A stretch of DNA of 64,000 nt. It comes from Methylopila sp. M107 (lineage in GTDB: Bacteria; Pseudomonadota; Alphaproteobacteria; Rhizobiales; Methylopilaceae). Within the stretch, counting starts at the first letter, position 1. The number at the start of each line of letters is the position of its first letter. The stretch covers positions 209,128-273,127 of the forward strand of contig NZ_ARWB01000001.1 in NCBI RefSeq assembly GCF_000384475.1. Reading direction: 5' to 3'. The notes below the pieces were generated by a model that saw only the letters and a list, made by a program, of their open reading frames with translations, had not been told where the DNA came from and made no database searches. This document shows, in pieces, positions 37,464-45,994 of the stretch. A program made the position numbers and the translations under genes.

Positions 37464-39074
37464 ATGACCGACGCCGCCCTCGCAACAGCCCAGCAGTCCC
37501 CGCTCGCCCGGGAAGTCGCGCGGCGCCGCACCTTCGCGATCATCTCTCATCCGGACGCCGGCAAGACCACGCTGACCGAGAAGCTGCTGATGTTCGGCGG
37601 CGCGATCCAGCTCGCCGGACAGGTGAAGGCCAAGGGCGAGCGCCGACGCACCCGCTCGGACTGGATGACCATTGAGCGCGAGCGCGGCATCTCGGTCGTG
37701 ACCTCCGTGATGACGTTCGAATATCGCGGCTGCGTCTTCAACCTGCTCGACACGCCCGGCCATGAGGACTTTTCGGAAGACACCTACCGGACGCTGACCG
37801 CGGTCGACTCGGCCGTGATGGTGATCGACGCCGCCAAGGGCATCGAGGACCGGACCCGAAAGCTGTTCGAGGTCTGCCGACTGCGCGACATCCCGATCGT
37901 GACCTTCGTCAACAAGATGGACCGTGAGAGCCGCGATCCGTTCGAAATTCTGGACGAGATCGAGAGCAAGCTCGCGCTCGAAGTCGCGCCGCTCACCTGG
38001 CCGATCGGCCGCGGCCGCGATTTCGCCGGCACGTTCGAGCTGAAGTCCGGCCGCATCCGGCTCGTCGACGGCTCCGACGACGGGGCGGGCGAGGGGCTCG
38101 AGGCGCTGGCGGGCCTTGTCTCGGAACACCGGCTCGCGGAAGTCACCGAGGAGATGGAACTCGCGCAAGGCGCGCTGAAGACGTTCGACATGGGCTCGTT
38201 CCGCGAAGGCCATCTGACGCCGGTGCTGTTCGGCTCTGCGCTCCGGAACTTCGGCGTGCGCGACCTGCTCGACGCGCTGGCCGATCTCGCGCCCGCCCCG
38301 CAGGGGCTCGACAGCGACAAACGGCCCGTGGAGCCCGAGGAGCCGCGCATGACGGCCTTCGTGTTCAAGGTCCAGGCCAACATGGACCCCAACCATCGCG
38401 ACCGCATCGCCTTCGTGCGGCTGATCTCCGGCAAGCTGACGCGCGGCATGAAGGTCAAGCAGACCCGCACCCAGAAGACGATCGGCCTGCACGCGCCCCA
38501 GTTCTTCTTCGCGCAGGACCGGGCGCTCGCGGAGGAAGCCTATGCGGGCGACGTGGTCGGCGTGCCGAACCATGGGGCGCTCCGGATCGGCGACACGCTG
38601 ACCGAGGGCGAGGACATCGCTTTTTTGGGCGTGCCGAGCTTCGCGCCGGAAATTCTGCGCCGCGTGCGGCTGGAAGACGCCATGAAGGCGAAGAAGCTGA
38701 AATCCGCGCTGCAGGAGCTGGCGGAGGAGGGCGTCGTGCAGGTGTTCCGCCCGTTCGACGGCTCTCCGGCGCTGGTCGGCGTCGTCGGCGGGCTGCAGCT
38801 CGACGTGCTGACGGGACGGCTCGCGGCGGAATATGGGCTCGAGGTCGGATTCGAGCAGAGTCAGTATTCGATCGCGCGCTGGATCACCGCGCCGAACAAG
38901 CAGGCGCTCGACGAGTTCCTGAACGCCAACCGGTCGAGCCTCGCCGAAGACCTCGACGGCGACCCGGTGATGCTGGCGGGCAGCGCCTTCCAGATGAGCC
39001 GGGCGAAGGAGCGCTGGGAGAAAATCGAGTTCACCGACGTGAAGGACGTCCGCAAGGCGGCCGAGTTGCGCTGA
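37464..39074 (+). CDS. prfC: Peptide chain release factor 3
   Basis: RF3 is the GTPase that removes RF1/RF2 from the ribosome after termination. The 536-residue product has the G1 loop ISHPDAGKTTLTEKL, switch I region RTRSDWMTIERERGISVVTS, G3 DTPGHEDFSEDT, G4 NKMDRES, then the beta-barrel domains and the C-terminal RF3 domain (DPVMLAGSAFQMSRAKERW). The GERRRTRSDWM stretch distinguishes it from EF-G. The ATG at 37464 begins the product, while the longer frame from 37317 covers the repeat region and is not supported. Confidence 0.96.
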   Translation: MTDAALATAQQSPLAREVARRRTFAIISHPDAGKTTLTEKLLMFGGAIQLAGQVKAKGERRRTRSDWMTIERERGISVVTSVMTFEYRGCVFNLLDTPGHEDFSEDTYRTLTAVDSAVMVIDAAKGIEDRTRKLFEVCRLRDIPIVTFVNKMDRESRDPFEILDEIESKLALEVAPLTWPIGRGRDFAGTFELKSGRIRLVDGSDDGAGEGLEALAGLVSEHRLAEVTEEMELAQGALKTFDMGSFREGHLTPVLFGSALRNFGVRDLLDALADLAPAPQGLDSDKRPVEPEEPRMTAFVFKVQANMDPNHRDRIAFVRLISGKLTRGMKVKQTRTQKTIGLHAPQFFFAQDRALAEEAYAGDVVGVPNHGALRIGDTLTEGEDIAFLGVPSFAPEILRRVRLEDAMKAKKLKSALQELAEEGVVQVFRPFDGSPALVGVVGGLQLDVLTGRLAAEYGLEVGFEQSQYSIARWITAPNKQALDEFLNANRSSLAEDLDGDPVMLAGSAFQMSRAKERWEKIEFTDVKDVRKAAELR

Positions 39075-39121
39075 AGGCTGCAGATTGCCCGGCTACTGAA
39101 CTTTTCGTCTAACGGCAGGTC

Positions 39122-39138
39122 GACGAGCTCTGCTCGTC
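39122..39138. terminator. Short perfect hairpin after prfC
   Basis: GACGAGC (39122-39128) pairs with GCTCGTC (39132-39138), TCT loop. It lies 48 bases past prfC and 25 bases past the end of the convergent phosphatase gene. There is no T-run. It may help end transcription on both sides. Confidence 0.4.
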
Positions 39139-39162
39139 ATATCGCTAAGCCACGCGTATTCT

Positions 39163-39498
39163 TTAGGGCAAAAAACGCGGCACCTCTATTTGCAGGCGCG
39201 CGACCAGATCCGGATCCATCAGTTCGTAGTCGTCGGGGATATTGAGGCACACCACCCGGGCGCGTAGCTGTCGTCGGAAGCGCTTCTGGAGTTTGTTGCG
39301 GTGTGCGCGCTCCATGACGAAGATAATGTCAGCCCATTCGACGAGTTCCGCCGACAGAGGAGTTGCCGACAGAGGAGTTTCAGCGTCGTGGTTCAACCCG
39401 GCCGACGCGACCTCAATGCTTGGCCAGGTTGAAAAAACCTGCTCGGCGGTCGGGCTGCGCAGGCGATTCTGGCTGCAGACGAAAAGTACGTTCTTCAT
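39163..39498 (-). CDS. Low-molecular-weight protein tyrosine phosphatase-like protein
   Basis: A 111-residue protein starting KNVLFVCSQNRLRSPTAEQVF, which holds the phosphatase loop C8-X5-R14-S. A candidate general-acid region lies in NIPDDYELMDPDL. It is shorter than classical LMW-PTPs and resembles the predicted tyrosine phosphatases of the COG4551 type. The physiological substrate is unknown. A 15-base tandem duplication (39350-39379) repeats TPLSA within the coding region and keeps the frame. No ribosome site is evident before the ATG at 39498. It stands alone between prfC and the deacetylase gene. Confidence 0.78.
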   Translation of the reverse strand: MKNVLFVCSQNRLRSPTAEQVFSTWPSIEVASAGLNHDAETPLSATPLSAELVEWADIIFVMERAHRNKLQKRFRRQLRARVVCLNIPDDYELMDPDLVARLQIEVPRFLP

Positions 39499-39685
39499 GT
39501 TGGCATTGTGAGCTTCAGGACATGGGCATACGCAATCGCGTTGCGGGACTGGTAGTCCGCCGAACGATCTGCATGCGGGTGGTCGCACGCCTTGAAACCG
39601 CGCTCCAGAGTGACAGCTTTTGGACGGAATAAATTTGTTAAAAGAATAGGCGGCGAGACCGCCCCAGGGAAGGACGCCGGACGCC

Positions 39686-40612
39686 GTGAGCACGCTGCTG
39701 ATCTCGCATCCCGCCTTCGCGAACCATCTGGTCCCGCCAGGACATCCCGAACGGCCGGAGCGCATGCGCGCGGTCGAGGAGGCGCTCGGCGCGGAAGCCT
39801 TCCAGCCGCTGGTCCGCGAAGAAGCGCCGCTGGTCGAGGCCGAGGTCGCCGCGCTCGCGCATCCGCGCGCCTTCGTCGAGGCGCTGGAAAGCGTCCGGCC
39901 GCGCGAGGGCATGGTGCGGATCGACGGCGACACCACGATGAGCCCCGGCACCTGGGAGGCGCTTTTGCGCGCGCTCGGGGCCGCGACCCACGGCGTCGAC
40001 GAGGTGGTGGCGGGCCGCCACAAGAACGCGTTCTGCGCCATGCGCCCGCCCGGACACCACGCCGAGGCGCAGGTCGCGATGGGTTTCTGCTTCTTCAACT
40101 TCGCCGTCGTGGCGGCCAAGCACGCGCAGAAGAAACACGGGCTGGAAAAGGTCGCGATCGTCGATTTCGACGTCCATCACGGCAACGGCACGCAGGCGCT
40201 GGTCTGGTCGGACCCGTCCGTGTTCTACGCCTCGACACACCAGATGCCGCTGTTTCCGGGCACCGGCGCGCGCTCGGAGACCGGCGTCGGCAACGTCGTC
40301 AACTGCCCAATGCGGGCCGGCGACGGAGGCCAAAAATTCCACGAGGCGTTCGAGCAGTCGATCCTGCCGTCGCTGAAGACTTTTTCGCCGGACCTCATCG
40401 TCATCTCGGCGGGCTTCGACGCCCATGAGCGCGACCCGCTCGGCGGGCTTGAGCTCAAGGCCGAGGACTACGCGTGGATGACGCGCGCGCTGCTCGACGT
40501 CGCCGAACAGCATTCCGGCGGGCGGGTGGTTTCTGTGCTCGAAGGCGGCTACGACCTCAAGGGCCTCGGCGACTCGACCGCCGCCCATGTGCGGGCCCTG
40601 ATGGGCTCCTGA
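39686..40612 (+). CDS. Histone deacetylase-family protein
   Basis: A zinc-dependent amidohydrolase of 308 residues. It has RPPGHHAEAQVAMGFC with the catalytic His pair, the metal ligands in VAIVDFDVHHGNGTQ, STHQMPLFPGTG, and ISAGFDAHERDPLGGLEL. Bacterial members include acetylpolyamine amidohydrolases and acetoin-utilisation proteins; substrate is uncertain. The start is a GTG at 39686. It is followed 24 bases later by xseB. In many Hyphomicrobiales the order is deacetylase-xseB-dxs, and here corA occupies the dxs position. Confidence 0.9.
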   Translation: MSTLLISHPAFANHLVPPGHPERPERMRAVEEALGAEAFQPLVREEAPLVEAEVAALAHPRAFVEALESVRPREGMVRIDGDTTMSPGTWEALLRALGAATHGVDEVVAGRHKNAFCAMRPPGHHAEAQVAMGFCFFNFAVVAAKHAQKKHGLEKVAIVDFDVHHGNGTQALVWSDPSVFYASTHQMPLFPGTGARSETGVGNVVNCPMRAGDGGQKFHEAFEQSILPSLKTFSPDLIVISAGFDAHERDPLGGLELKAEDYAWMTRALLDVAEQHSGGRVVSVLEGGYDLKGLGDSTAAHVRALMGS

Positions 40613-40636
40613 AACGCCAAGACCAGAGGCGACGAC

Positions 40637-40885
40637 TTGACTGAACCCGTCCCCGACGTTTCCGCGCTGTCCTTCGAAGCCGCGCTCGCCGATCTCGAAA
40701 AGATCGTGGCGCGCCTCGAACAAGGACAGGTCCCGCTCGAGGAATCGATCGCGATCTACCAGCGCGGAGAGGCGCTGAAGAAGCGCTGCGACGAACTGCT
40801 GAAACGCGCCGAGGCGAGGGTCGAGACCATCACGGTCGGGGCCGACGGCGCGCCTTCGGGCGTAAAGCCGCTCGATCCGCAATGA
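40637..40885 (+). CDS. xseB: Exodeoxyribonuclease VII small subunit
   Basis: XseB is the small helical subunit of exonuclease VII, which degrades single-stranded DNA ends. The 82-residue product has the family core [52 protein letters not shown] start at 40637 follows AGAGGC. The short C-terminal tail is variable. It is probably transcribed with the preceding deacetylase gene. Confidence 0.94.
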   Translation: MTEPVPDVSALSFEAALADLEKIVARLEQGQVPLEESIAIYQRGEALKKRCDELLKRAEARVETITVGADGAPSGVKPLDPQ

Positions 40886-40898
40886 GCGCCGCCCGGCC

Positions 40899-41882
40899 AT
40901 GCTGATCGCCTATGCGGCCCGCGGGGGCGGGCTTCAGAGGGTCGAGACCGCGCCCGGCGCGCCGCTTCCCGACGACGTCGTTTGGATCGACCTGCTGAAG
41001 CCAACGCCCGAGGAGGACAGCTTCGTCGAGCGAACGATCGGCGCGAGCGTGCCGACACGCGAGGAGATGGTCGAGATCGAGCCTTCGAGCCGGCTCTATT
41101 CGGAGGGCGGCGCGCGCTACATGACGGCGTCGGTGCTCTGCGCGGTCGACAAGGCGACGCCGCGGCTCTCGGCGGTGACCTTCATCCTGTCGGAGCGGGC
41201 GCTGGTGACTGTGCGCTACGACGAGCCGAAGCCGTTCGAATGGTTCGCGGCCCGCACCTGCAAGGGGCCCTCTGCGACGCCGTTTTCGATCACGCCGGAA
41301 GGGCTGCTGATCGGGTTGTTCGACGCCGTGATAGATCGCGTCGCGGATATTCTCGAGCATGTCGGCGAGGAGGTGGACTCGCTGTCGCAGACGATCTTCC
41401 GCAGGGCCGGCGCGAACGCTTACCGCAAGCCCTATCAGGAACTCCTGAAGCGGATCGGGGCCAAGGGCGACATCAACTCCAAGGCCCGCGAAAGCCTCGT
41501 CACGCTGCAGCGTGTGCTGCTTTATTTCTCTGCGGAGATCGGCGGTTCGAAGCCGTCCAAGGAAAGCCTGAAGCAGATCAAGCCGATGCAGCGCGACGTC
41601 GCATCGCTTGTCGAGCACGCCAATTTTCTCAACGACAAGATCACCTTCCTGCTCGACGCAATGCTCGGCATGGTCAGCCTCGCCCAGAACGACATCGTGA
41701 AGCTGTTTTCGGTCATGGCGGTAGTGTTCATGCCGCCGACTCTGGTCGCATCGATCTACGGCATGAATTTCGACAACATGCCAGAACTGCACTGGCGGCA
41801 CGGTTATCCGTTCGCGCTTGGGTTGATGTTGATCTGCGCGGTGCTGCCCTACCTCATCTTCAAATGGCGGCGTTGGTTGTGA
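40899..41882 (+). CDS. corA: CorA-type magnesium/divalent cation transporter
   Basis: A 327-residue CorA-family channel. It has a soluble N-terminal funnel domain (VWIDLLKPTPEEDSFVERTI), a long helix, and two C-terminal membrane segments. The signature GMN motif (IYGMNFDNMPEL, about residue 287) lies between them. It probably forms a pentamer that takes up Mg2+ (Co2+/Ni2+ also possible). ATG 40899 is 13 bases after xseB, so the genes may be co-transcribed, though the functions are unrelated. Confidence 0.92.
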   Translation: MLIAYAARGGGLQRVETAPGAPLPDDVVWIDLLKPTPEEDSFVERTIGASVPTREEMVEIEPSSRLYSEGGARYMTASVLCAVDKATPRLSAVTFILSERALVTVRYDEPKPFEWFAARTCKGPSATPFSITPEGLLIGLFDAVIDRVADILEHVGEEVDSLSQTIFRRAGANAYRKPYQELLKRIGAKGDINSKARESLVTLQRVLLYFSAEIGGSKPSKESLKQIKPMQRDVASLVEHANFLNDKITFLLDAMLGMVSLAQNDIVKLFSVMAVVFMPPTLVASIYGMNFDNMPELHWRHGYPFALGLMLICAVLPYLIFKWRRWL

Positions 41883-41950
41883 CGCACGCTTACGTTTTTT
41901 TATGGAAACGCTCTTAGGTTGAGGGACTGAGTTCTCGCATACCTACCTTC

Positions 41951-44308
41951 ATGATGGATCGTTTCATGCCCGCGATCAGCGGCTTAGATCTCAATGGTCT
42001 CGGGCTTCTGACGGTCTTCTGTCTGCTTGCAGGAGCCGCAGCGCTGTCGCTGATCGAGCGCGCGAGCTCGGCCGCAAGGCCGGCTTCCAGGGCGATCGCC
42101 GCGGCGGCGGCGGTGCTGAGCCTCGGCGTCATGGCGTGGAGCGCTCACGTCGCTTTGCTCGCCGCCATCGATCCCGCGCTGTCGGCTGTCGTCGATCTCA
42201 GAATGTCCGCGATCGGGTTCGCCCTCGCGCTCGTGTTGGCGGGGATCGCCGAATCCATCTCGGGCGGATCGGGACGTCCGGTGCTCGCCGCGATCGCCGG
42301 CCTTGCGCTCGGGGCGGGAGTCGCAGCGGTCCATTATGTCGGGCTCGTCGGCTTGCGCGGGACGGGGCGTTTTGCGCTCGACCCCCTGATCTTGACGTTG
42401 GCGGGCGCCGCGACTGGCGCGCTCGCGGCGGCCGGTTTCGCACTTGCGAGCGTCGCCGCCGGAGCCCTTGCGCGCGCAGTGGCGTCGAGCGCTCTCGCGG
42501 GCTCGATGGTCGTCTTCTATGTCATCGCCAGCTACGCGCTGGACGTTGCGCCAGGCGCGCAGGCCCAGGTCTCCGGTTATGCGACCCTGATCAGCGTTCT
42601 GATCGAGATCGCGGCGATCATCTGCGGTTTGACCATCGCGGCCGGGGCGGGCGCGCTCATCCTGACGGGCGAACTGCGTTCGCCGCGCGCCGCCGCCCGC
42701 GACAGGACGTTCGCGGACCTGACGCGGGAAGGCATCGTGATCTGCGAGGGCGCGCGCATCGTCGACGCCAACGCGGCCGCCGCCCGGCTCGTCGGCCTCG
42801 ATCCCGCAATGCTGCGCGGACGCGCCTTTCGGGATTTCCTCGACGCGCCCGACCCCGACCGACTGCTGTCGGCGAGCCTCGCCAAGCCTCAGGAGGTCGG
42901 CCTCAAGACGACCGGCGGCGAGGGCGGCTATGTCGAGATTTCGAGCCGCGACCTTGCGATGGACGGCTCCTCGCGCCGCGTCGTGACGCTGCGAGACCTG
43001 TCGGAGCAGCGGCGCAACGAACACCAGATCCGGCATCTCGCCTATCACGACACGCTGACGGGACTGGCCAACCGCGCGGCGTTCAACGAGTCGCTCGTTT
43101 CGGCGTTGAAGAGGGGCGGGGAGGTCGCGCTGTTCTGCGTCGATCTCGACCGCTTCAAGGAAGTGAACGACGTCTTCGGCCACGCGGCCGGCGACGAACT
43201 GCTCCGCACGGTCGCGAACCGCCTGATGGCGGCGGCCCCGAACGCGATGACGTTCAGGCTGGGCGGCGACGAGTTCGTGGTGATCGGCACCGGCCCGGAC
43301 GCCGGAGACGCCGACAAGCTCGCGCTCAGGATCACCGAACGGCTCAACACCGAGACTGTCGTGCTCGGCCGCACGGTGCGCAGCGGCGCGAGCGTCGGCT
43401 ATGCGATCTATCCCCATCACGGCCAGAACGTCGACGCGCTGTTCGCGAACGCCGACGCCGCGCTCTACCGGGCCAAGGCCGACGGCCGCGGCCTCGCGCG
43501 CGGCTTCGAGCCCGACATGGACCTTGCCTTGCGCGAGAAGCGCGCGCTGCAGCACGACCTCGCCACCGCCATCTCGCGCAACGAGATGTTCCTGCACTGG
43601 ATGCCGCAGGCGCTGACGGAGACCGGCGAGATCGTCGGCTTCGAGGCGCTGATCCGCTGGAAGCACCCGACCAGGGGCGTCGTGCCGCCGGGCGTGTTCG
43701 TGCCCGTGGCCGAAGAGACCGCCGCCATCGTGCCAATCGGCGAATGGGTGCTGCGGACCGCCTGCAAGGCGGCGGTGCAGTGGGCGAAGCCCTGCAAGGT
43801 CGCGGTGAATCTGTCGCCGGTGCAGTTCCAGCATGGCGACATCGTGGAGCTCATCCACTCGATCCTGCTCGAGACCGGGCTGCCGGCGAGACGGCTGGAG
43901 GTGGAGATCACCGAAGGCGTGCTGCTCGACGACCTCAACGGCGCGTTGAACACCCTGCGCCGGATCAAGGCCCTCGGCGTCCAGATCGCCATGGACGACT
44001 TCGGAACCGGCTATTCGTCGTTGAGCTACCTGCAGTCCTTCCCGTTCGACCGGATCAAGATCGACGCGTCGTTCATCCGAACGCTCTCGACCAGCCCGCA
44101 GGCCAAGGCGATCGTGCGCGCGATCGTGGCGCTCGGCGACGCCGTCGGGATGCCGATCACCGCCGAGGGCGTCGAGACGCCTGAGCAGCGCAAGTTCCTG
44201 GCGGAGCTCCATTGCGAGGAGATCCAGGGCTATCTGGTCGGACGGCCGAGCCCGGTGGTCGCCTTCGAGTCGCCCTTCGCCAAGCAGCGCCTGCGCCAGG
44301 CGGGGTGA
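41951..44308 (+). CDS. Membrane GGDEF-EAL protein with degenerate MHYT sensor
   Basis: A 785-residue cyclic-di-GMP protein. About seven hydrophobic segments (15-240) form an N-terminal sensor that resembles MHYT domains (MAWSAHVALLA; AAVHYVGLVGL), but the Met and Tyr/Thr ligand positions are altered. A PAS-like region follows (DLTREGIVICEGARIVDANA). The GGDEF domain has an intact G438-GDEF442 signature (RLGGDEFVVIG). The EAL domain is intact too (E565-A-L in GFEALIRWKHP, AVNLSPVQFQHG, EITEGVLLDDL, DDFGTGYSSL, KIDASFIR, EGVETPEQ). Either activity is possible; such proteins are often net phosphodiesterases. It probably tunes motility or biofilm state. Confidence 0.9.
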   Translation: MMDRFMPAISGLDLNGLGLLTVFCLLAGAAALSLIERASSAARPASRAIAAAAAVLSLGVMAWSAHVALLAAIDPALSAVVDLRMSAIGFALALVLAGIAESISGGSGRPVLAAIAGLALGAGVAAVHYVGLVGLRGTGRFALDPLILTLAGAATGALAAAGFALASVAAGALARAVASSALAGSMVVFYVIASYALDVAPGAQAQVSGYATLISVLIEIAAIICGLTIAAGAGALILTGELRSPRAAARDRTFADLTREGIVICEGARIVDANAAAARLVGLDPAMLRGRAFRDFLDAPDPDRLLSASLAKPQEVGLKTTGGEGGYVEISSRDLAMDGSSRRVVTLRDLSEQRRNEHQIRHLAYHDTLTGLANRAAFNESLVSALKRGGEVALFCVDLDRFKEVNDVFGHAAGDELLRTVANRLMAAAPNAMTFRLGGDEFVVIGTGPDAGDADKLALRITERLNTETVVLGRTVRSGASVGYAIYPHHGQNVDALFANADAALYRAKADGRGLARGFEPDMDLALREKRALQHDLATAISRNEMFLHWMPQALTETGEIVGFEALIRWKHPTRGVVPPGVFVPVAEETAAIVPIGEWVLRTACKAAVQWAKPCKVAVNLSPVQFQHGDIVELIHSILLETGLPARRLEVEITEGVLLDDLNGALNTLRRIKALGVQIAMDDFGTGYSSLSYLQSFPFDRIKIDASFIRTLSTSPQAKAIVRAIVALGDAVGMPITAEGVETPEQRKFLAELHCEEIQGYLVGRPSPVVAFESPFAKQRLRQAG

Positions 44309-44368
44309 ATTCGGCGGCCCCGGCTGGTCCGGGCCGCGCTGCGGCGGATCGATCCGGACCGTCGAATC

Positions 44369-45289
44369 CTACACGTGCTGGCCGCCGTTGATGTGGATCT
44401 CCGAGCCCGTCACGTAGGACGAGCTTTCCGTGCACAGGAAGTAGATCGTCTTCGCCACCTCGTCGGGCGTGCCGAGGCGCCTGAGCGGGATTTGCGCCAC
44501 AAGCCTGTCCGTGCCGGGCGACAGGATCGCGGTGTCGATCTCGCCCGGAGCGATCGCGTTGACGCGCACGCCGAGCGGGCCGAAATCCGCCGCCATCTCG
44601 CGGGTCAGCGAGGCGAGCGCCGCCTTTGAGGTCGCGTAGGCGGCGCCCGCGAAGGGATGCACGCGCCCGCCCGCGATCGAGGTCACGTTCACGATCGATC
44701 CGCGCGCGGCCTCGAGTTCGCCCGCGAGCCCGCGGGCCAGCATGATGGGCGCGAAGAAGTTCACTTGGAACACGGTCTTCCAGTCGTCGAGCGCCGTGCC
44801 GAGCGCGTTCATGCGCGAGCGGGCAGGCCCCTTGGGGCTGATTCCGGCGTTGTTGACGAGCGCATGCAGCGCGCCGCCGTCGAGCCGGCTGCGGATCTCC
44901 TCGATCGCCTCGACCGTGTTCGCGACATCGGCGAGGTCGACCTGAACATGGTCTTCAGGCCCTGCGCCCCAGGGGCATTCTTCCGGAAAGGCGTGGCGCG
45001 AGCAGGTGATGACGCGCCAGCCGGCGGCGGAGAACCGTTTGACGGTCGCGTGCCCGATGCCGCGGCTCGCGCCGGTCAGCAGCAGCGTCTTGCGCGCCTC
45101 GTTGGAGCCGGCCCGCTTCGGCTGCGCCGACGGCGCGGGGACGGCGCGCGACGTCGGTCGCGTGGCGACGCCCGGCGCAGGCGTCGCTTCCGCCTCCGAG
45201 GCGGCGTCGCCGGGGCGAGCGCCCGTGAACGGGCAAACGCCGGGCGGCGTCGCGGGGTCGTCGGGCGTTTTGTCGTCGGGGGCGCTCAT
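44369..45289 (-). CDS. Short-chain dehydrogenase/reductase with disordered N-terminal extension
   Basis: A 306-residue SDR. The Rossmann core starts only near residue 65 (TLLLTGASRGIGHATVKRFSAAGW) after a Pro/Ala-rich low-complexity extension (DDPATPPGVCPFTGARPGDAA). The core has NNAGIS, the catalytic Ser in VNVTSIAGG and YxxxK (AAYATSKAAL), and the end GSEIHINGGQHV. The cofactor is probably NADP or NAD; substrate unknown. ATG 45289 has AGGAG 12 bases upstream; the long extension is unusual for an SDR. It lies 34 bases downstream of pdxH on the same strand, so co-transcription is likely. Confidence 0.86.
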   Translation of the reverse strand: MSAPDDKTPDDPATPPGVCPFTGARPGDAASEAEATPAPGVATRPTSRAVPAPSAQPKRAGSNEARKTLLLTGASRGIGHATVKRFSAAGWRVITCSRHAFPEECPWGAGPEDHVQVDLADVANTVEAIEEIRSRLDGGALHALVNNAGISPKGPARSRMNALGTALDDWKTVFQVNFFAPIMLARGLAGELEAARGSIVNVTSIAGGRVHPFAGAAYATSKAALASLTREMAADFGPLGVRVNAIAPGEIDTAILSPGTDRLVAQIPLRRLGTPDEVAKTIYFLCTESSSYVTGSEIHINGGQHV

Positions 45290-45323
45290 CGCGGGCTGCT
45301 CTCCTGACGTCGGGCGGCATAGG

Positions 45324-45953
45324 TCACGGGTAAAGCCTCGTACGGGTCCAGCCGCCGGTTCCCGACCGCTCGAACAGCGCGCGGTCATGAAGCCGGAACG
45401 CGCCGTCCTTCCAGAATTCTATAGAGATGGGGACGATGCGGAAGCCGGACCACCATGACGGCCGTGGCGGCTCCTGTCCCAGAAACTCGGTCTCGCGCGC
45501 CGCGACAGCCTGTTCGAGCTCCTCGCGCGAGCCGAGCGGCTGCGACTGCTTCGAGGCCCACGCGCCGATGCGGCTGAGCCTCGGCCGTGTCGCGTAGTAG
45601 CCGTCGGCCTCGTCGCGAGTGACCCGCTCGACGGTTCCGCGCACGCGGACCTGCCGGCGCAGCGACTTCCAGTGGAACAGCAGCGCCGCCTTCGGTGCGG
45701 CCTCGAGCTCGCGGGCCTTGGCGCTGCCGAGGTTCGTGTAGAACACGAAGCCCCGCCGGTCGTAGCCGTTCATCAGCACCATCCGGACGTCCGGCAGCCC
45801 GCCCGCGTCGACGGTCGCGAGCGCCATGCCGTTCGGATCGTTCGGCTCGCTTTCCGTCGCGTCAGCGAGCCAGGCCTCGAACACCGGAAACGGATCGTCG
45901 GTCAGGTGAAAGTCCTGTCCGGCGACGTCCTTGGCGGATGAGTCATCAGGCAT
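45324..45953 (-). CDS. pdxH: Pyridoxamine 5'-phosphate oxidase
   Basis: PdxH oxidises pyridoxine/pyridoxamine 5'-phosphate to PLP with FMN. The 209-residue product has PNGMALATVDAGGLPDVRMVLMNGYDRRGFVFYTNLGSAKARELEA, the FMN-binding LLFHWKSLRRQVRVRG, YYATRPRLSRIGAWASKQSQPL and the C-terminal WSGFRIVPISIEFWKDG...RTRLYP. The start at 45953 has GAGGAG six bases upstream. It is divergent from the surface lipoprotein gene. Confidence 0.96.
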   Translation of the reverse strand: MPDDSSAKDVAGQDFHLTDDPFPVFEAWLADATESEPNDPNGMALATVDAGGLPDVRMVLMNGYDRRGFVFYTNLGSAKARELEAAPKAALLFHWKSLRRQVRVRGTVERVTRDEADGYYATRPRLSRIGAWASKQSQPLGSREELEQAVAARETEFLGQEPPRPSWWSGFRIVPISIEFWKDGAFRLHDRALFERSGTGGWTRTRLYP

Positions 45954-45994
45954 TAACGGCTCCTCGCCTTTAATCGACCGGCGATCGAGGGAAT

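Noticed and set aside
39075-39162. Possible tRNA or small RNA between prfC and the phosphatase gene
   Set aside because: No cloverleaf can be drawn; only a short 7-bp hairpin is present.
41883-41950. T-run after corA as an intrinsic terminator
   Set aside because: The T-rich stretch at 41894-41900 is not preceded by a GC-rich stem.
41984-44212. 742-codon minus-strand and 682-codon plus-strand alternative frames over the GGDEF-EAL gene
   Set aside because: The GGDEF-EAL frame carries all the expected catalytic motifs, so the others are shadows.
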